Made by a program: the position numbers and the translations under genes
In this document: in pieces, positions 61,421-64,000 of the stretch
Layout: every line of letters starts with the position of its first letter
How positions within the stretch are numbered: the first letter of the stretch is position 1
Origin: Magnetovibrio sp.
GTDB lineage: Bacteria; Pseudomonadota; Alphaproteobacteria; Rhodospirillales; Magnetovibrionaceae
Assembly (NCBI GenBank): GCA_028281525.1
Contig: JANQJR010000039.1
Coordinates: 1-64,000, forward strand
Direction: 5' to 3'
Length of the DNA: 64,000 nt
The notes under the pieces: model-generated
Told to the model about the DNA's origin: nothing
The model's database searches: none
The model's input: only the letters and a program-made list of their open reading frames with translations

Positions 61421-62083
61421 ATGGGACCGGAATACTACGGACATGATGTCGCGCCGCTGGCCGTCAGCTTGGCATCCATTTGGGTGCTGGGCTTGACGGT
61501 TGGGTTGACCGCCTGCACCGCCACCTGCCTGCCGTTCATGGGTGCGCTGGTGGTGGGGAATGGTCAATCCGCCGCAGGGGCCTTTCGCCAGACCGGCGCG
61601 TTCGCGCTGGGCAAGGTGTTGGCTTACGCCGTGCTGGGCGCGGCGGCCGGTTACCTGGGCGAGGTGCTTTTGGATGTCGTGGAAGGCGACCTCGGCCATT
61701 GGATGATCGGTGGGGTCAGCATCATCGCAGGCCTTCTGTTGGTTTATGGACACAAGGCCGCTCATGGGTGCCGGACGTCGCGTTTACTGGGCGGCGCGCC
61801 ACCGCTGGCGTTGGGCTTCGTGCTCAGCTTCGTGCCTTGCGCGCCGTTGGCGGCGTTGCTGGCAGCGGCGGCGTTGGGTGGCGACGTGGCACACGGTCTC
61901 GCCATGGGCGTCGTGTTCGGCCTTGGCGCGGCGGTGACCCCGCTGTTTATCGTGATGCCATTGCTTGGACGCCTGGGCCGGGAGTTGACGGCGGAAAATC
62001 CAAAGTTGTTATCCATCTTGCGTTGGACCGGCGCGGCCGTTCTGGTGGTGCTGGGTTTGCGCCGCATTCTGCTGGTGATATGA
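61421..62083 (+). CDS. DsbD-like/TauE-SafE type membrane protein
   Basis: 220 residues from ATG 61421, 4 bases after the ferredoxin gene. Six hydrophobic segments. Two matching repeats LTACTATCLPFMGALV and LSFVPCAPLAALLAAA carry the Cys-Pro pattern of the CcdA/DsbD membrane domain (DsbD_2), indicating transfer of reducing equivalents through the membrane. An open frame starting at 61337 adds unlikely Arg-rich residues and overlaps the previous gene. Confidence 0.85.
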   Translation: MGPEYYGHDVAPLAVSLASIWVLGLTVGLTACTATCLPFMGALVVGNGQSAAGAFRQTGAFALGKVLAYAVLGAAAGYLGEVLLDVVEGDLGHWMIGGVSIIAGLLLVYGHKAAHGCRTSRLLGGAPPLALGFVLSFVPCAPLAALLAAAALGGDVAHGLAMGVVFGLGAAVTPLFIVMPLLGRLGRELTAENPKLLSILRWTGAAVLVVLGLRRILLVI

Positions 62084-62099
62084 GGCGTAGGGGCGAACC

Positions 62100-62825
62100 A
62101 TGACCGCACAGACGTTACATCCCTTTCTCCGCGCCTTCGCCGCCCTGGCGTTGGCGTTGGGCGTGCATGTGACGTTGGCGTGGGGGGTGTTGGTCATGCC
62201 ACGCATGAACATCACGCCACCCCAGGCCGTGGGTGGGTTCGAGGTCGTGGATCTCTCCGCGTTCGGTATCGCCGCCGTGGCGGACCCTGAGCCGGCCGAA
62301 CAAGAAACGCCCAAAGAAAAACCAATCGAAGAAGCCAAGGTCGAACCGGAACCGGAAGTCGTTCAGGAAACAAAGCCAGAACCGGAACCGGAAATCGCCG
62401 CGCCCCAACCCGTTCCACAGCCGGTGGCGCAACCCAAGTCAAAACCAGAACCGAAGCCGAACCCGGCACAGACGGCGGAACCCAAATCCAAGCCTGTGAA
62501 ACAACCGCAAACGGCGACGGTGGGCAGCCAAGAGGCTTTCGTCCCGCCGTCCAGCACGGCCGCTTATCTGCGCAACCCCAAACCCACATATCCGGCCCTG
62601 GCGCAACGGCGCGGCATGGAAGGTATTGTGTTGCTGGTGGTTGAGGTTTCGGTACAGGGACGCCCGCTGTCCGTGTCGGTCAAAAAAGGAAGTGGGTATT
62701 CGATTTTGGACAAAGCCGCGTTGCGTGCGGTGCAGGCCTGGCGGTTCGCACCGGCGACACGCGGCGGACAGCCCGTCGCCGCCAGCGTTGAGGTGCCGAT
62801 TCGTTTTATCTTGAAAGACGCTTGA
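62100..62825 (+). CDS. tonB: TonB energy transducer of the metal-uptake operon
   Basis: 241 residues. A single N-terminal helix (about 8-33), a Pro/Glu/Lys-rich periplasmic spacer (about 60-140, EPEPE and KPEPKPN type), and a TonB_C domain at about 155-240 with NPKPTYPALAQRRGMEG, VSVKKGSGYSILDKAALRAVQ and WRFAPA. It couples proton motive force to the receptor encoded upstream. An aggggcg site precedes ATG. Confidence 0.93.
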   Translation: MTAQTLHPFLRAFAALALALGVHVTLAWGVLVMPRMNITPPQAVGGFEVVDLSAFGIAAVADPEPAEQETPKEKPIEEAKVEPEPEVVQETKPEPEPEIAAPQPVPQPVAQPKSKPEPKPNPAQTAEPKSKPVKQPQTATVGSQEAFVPPSSTAAYLRNPKPTYPALAQRRGMEGIVLLVVEVSVQGRPLSVSVKKGSGYSILDKAALRAVQAWRFAPATRGGQPVAASVEVPIRFILKDA

Positions 62826-62839
62826 GAAGGAGCGCATTT

Positions 62840-63424
62840 ATGGAAATCAGCCATACGCAATTGTTGTCATGGTGGCCCGAGGCCGATTGGGTCGTGCGGG
62901 GCGTGTTCATCCTTCTGATCATCCTGTCGGTGATCAGTTGGGCCGTCATGTTCTACAAGGCTTGGCAACTGAACGCCGCGTACCGGGGGGAGGTCGCCTT
63001 CCAAGGGCGCGGCCTGCCCGCCAAGGGATTGCCTTCGGCGTATGTGGTGGCGGGGCTTGAAAATACCGCTACGGGCGAACGCGAAACCATGGCCGGAGTG
63101 CTAGTGCGTGAAAGCCGCCTGCATTTCGAAGGGGGGCTCACGCCGCTCGCCACCATCGGCAACACCGCACCGTTTATCGGCCTGTTCGGCACCGTATGGG
63201 GCATCATGCATGCGCTGCAAGGCCTCAGCGGTGCGGAAGCCTTAAGCATGGATTTGGTTGCCGGTCCGGTGGCCGAGGCCTTGGTGGCGACGGCGGCGGG
63301 TCTGTTCACGGCAATTCCGGCGGTGGTCGGTTACAACCTGCTGCTGCGTCAATTGCGCCGCTTGTTCGGTGCGGTGGAAAGCAATGCGGTGCGGATCTTG
63401 TCCGCGGCAAGCGGGGAGGGATGA
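62840..63424 (+). CDS. exbB: ExbB/TolQ-type proton channel subunit
   Basis: 194 residues from ATG 62840 (gaaggag upstream). Three helices at about 17-38, 104-128 and 148-170. The TM2-TM3 core GLTPLATIGNTAPFIGLFGTVWGIM and PVAEALVATAAGLFTAIPAVVGYN is diagnostic. It forms the pentameric channel with ExbD and drives TonB. Four bases separate it from exbD. Confidence 0.95.
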   Translation: MEISHTQLLSWWPEADWVVRGVFILLIILSVISWAVMFYKAWQLNAAYRGEVAFQGRGLPAKGLPSAYVVAGLENTATGERETMAGVLVRESRLHFEGGLTPLATIGNTAPFIGLFGTVWGIMHALQGLSGAEALSMDLVAGPVAEALVATAAGLFTAIPAVVGYNLLLRQLRRLFGAVESNAVRILSAASGEG

Positions 63425-63427
63425 GCC

Positions 63428-63835
63428 ATGGTGGGCGGTGTTTCCGGGGGCGATCCCGATCAGCCATTGAGCGAGATCAACGTCACCCCTTTGGTCGACG
63501 TGATGTTGGTGTTGTTGGTCATTTTCATTGTCGCCGCGCCCTTGATGGCGCAAGCGCTCCGCGTCGATTTGCCCCGCGCCCGGGCCGAGCAGATGACCGA
63601 ACCCAGGCTCACCACGTTGGAGGTGATGACCGACGGCGGCCTGTCGTTGGACGGCGAGGCCATCACGGATGCCGCCCTGCCCGCACGTCTCAAAGCCATT
63701 CAACACGAAGATTCGGATCGCGTTTTGAAACTGGGCGGTGACGGCGCGGTGCCTTATCAGCGCATTGCCGAGGTCCTTGCCCTGGTCAAGCAAAGTGGGA
63801 TCAAACGCATCGCCTTCGCAACACAAACGCCGTAA
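63428..63835 (+). CDS. exbD: ExbD/TolR-type subunit
   Basis: 135 residues. The single helix with its proton-carrying Asp is in INVTPLVDVMLVLLVIFIV (Asp about residue 27), followed by a periplasmic domain with the typical YQRIAEVLALVKQSGI. It completes the TonB-ExbB-ExbD energising complex of this operon. Confidence 0.95.
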   Translation: MVGGVSGGDPDQPLSEINVTPLVDVMLVLLVIFIVAAPLMAQALRVDLPRARAEQMTEPRLTTLEVMTDGGLSLDGEAITDAALPARLKAIQHEDSDRVLKLGGDGAVPYQRIAEVLALVKQSGIKRIAFATQTP

Positions 63836-63857
63836 GAAGAAATCGTGAGCGGTGGGC

Positions 63858-64000
63858 ATGAATGCCCTTAAAATCAGTTCTTTGCGACATTTCGAAGAGG
63901 AACCAACACGTCATTTCCCTATCACGGTTCTGAGCGATAAAACACCGCCAGCCAGATTGTTGGCGTATCGGGATCGGTCCATGCGACTTTGTGTTTTTTG
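63858..64000 (+). CDS. possible gene start running off the right edge
   Basis: An ATG at 63858 opens a frame that stays free of stops to the end of the window (47 codons, MNALKISSLRHFEEE...). It is less G+C-rich than the exbD gene and has only a weak purine-rich site before it. No family can be recognised from this length. Confidence 0.3.
   Translation, partial: MNALKISSLRHFEEEPTRHFPITVLSDKTPPARLLAYRDRSMRLCVF

Overview
The window looks like chromosomal DNA of a marine or aquatic alphaproteobacterium, most probably of the Rhodospirillales type (Magnetovibrio/Magnetospira/Terasakiella-like gene content). The signs are G+C-rich coding sequence, ATGA/GTGA start-stop overlaps, an alphaproteobacterial Fur without the CxxC pair, a Zur-controlled znu cluster, many hybrid sensor kinases, and FecR/RTX and two-partner-secretion adhesins. 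The species cannot be fixed from sequence alone.

Layout. (1) 1-11958: the tail of a tectonin-like gene, then about 11.5 kb of same-strand genes that I cannot match to a named system. They comprise a secreted protein, a one-TM protein, a soluble lytic transglycosylase, three start-stop-coupled genes of unknown function ending in a membrane DUF4384-like protein, two lipoproteins, two secreted helical proteins, an ExbB/TolQ-like membrane protein, two Pro-rich TonB/TolA-like anchors and an exported caspase with SH3 and repeat modules. This is the best candidate here for an undescribed envelope-spanning system. (2) 11959-15303: lipoprotein esterase, DUF3429 protein with a decayed FAD-oxidoreductase behind it, histidine phosphatase, fasciclin protein. 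(3) 15304-20560: ferric iron ABC permease and binding protein (convergent), an AraC remnant, Fur, three Fur-box-like sites, then a gene-poor AT-rich stretch.

(4) 20561-36148: a very dense signalling island. Six same-strand genes (REC; REC-PAS-TM-sensor-TM-PAS3-HK; REC; REC-HK; REC-degenerate ATPase; REC-HD-GYP) face a reverse-strand group of four (OmpR-type regulator, two paralogous REC proteins, and a 1674-residue triple-SBP hybrid kinase). The OmpR-type regulator is divergent to a FecR/coiled-coil/RTX adhesin. A near-identical direct-repeat site lies upstream of the regulator/adhesin pair and again upstream of a REC gene. (5) 39217-48233: a two-partner secretion pair, TpsB and a 2162-residue TpsA with a C-terminal PD-(D/E)XK-like toxin, followed by an overlapping candidate immunity gene, i.e. 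a contact-dependent-inhibition locus. (6) 48429-51126: TPR-glycosyltransferase, then a gene-poor stretch with a broken cation-efflux gene.

(7) 51127-56378: zinc-starvation cluster. A perfect 14-bp palindrome between divergent znuA and znuC probably binds Zur. The znuA side continues into folE, a hisI paralogue lacking one zinc cysteine, and a DUF1826 gene; the other side reads znuC-znuB-zur. (8) 56817-63835: a TonB-dependent metal uptake operon carrying its own TonB/ExbB/ExbD, a polyferredoxin and a DsbD-like membrane protein. Gene remnants and a dispersed degenerate repeat family occupy most of the larger intergenic gaps.
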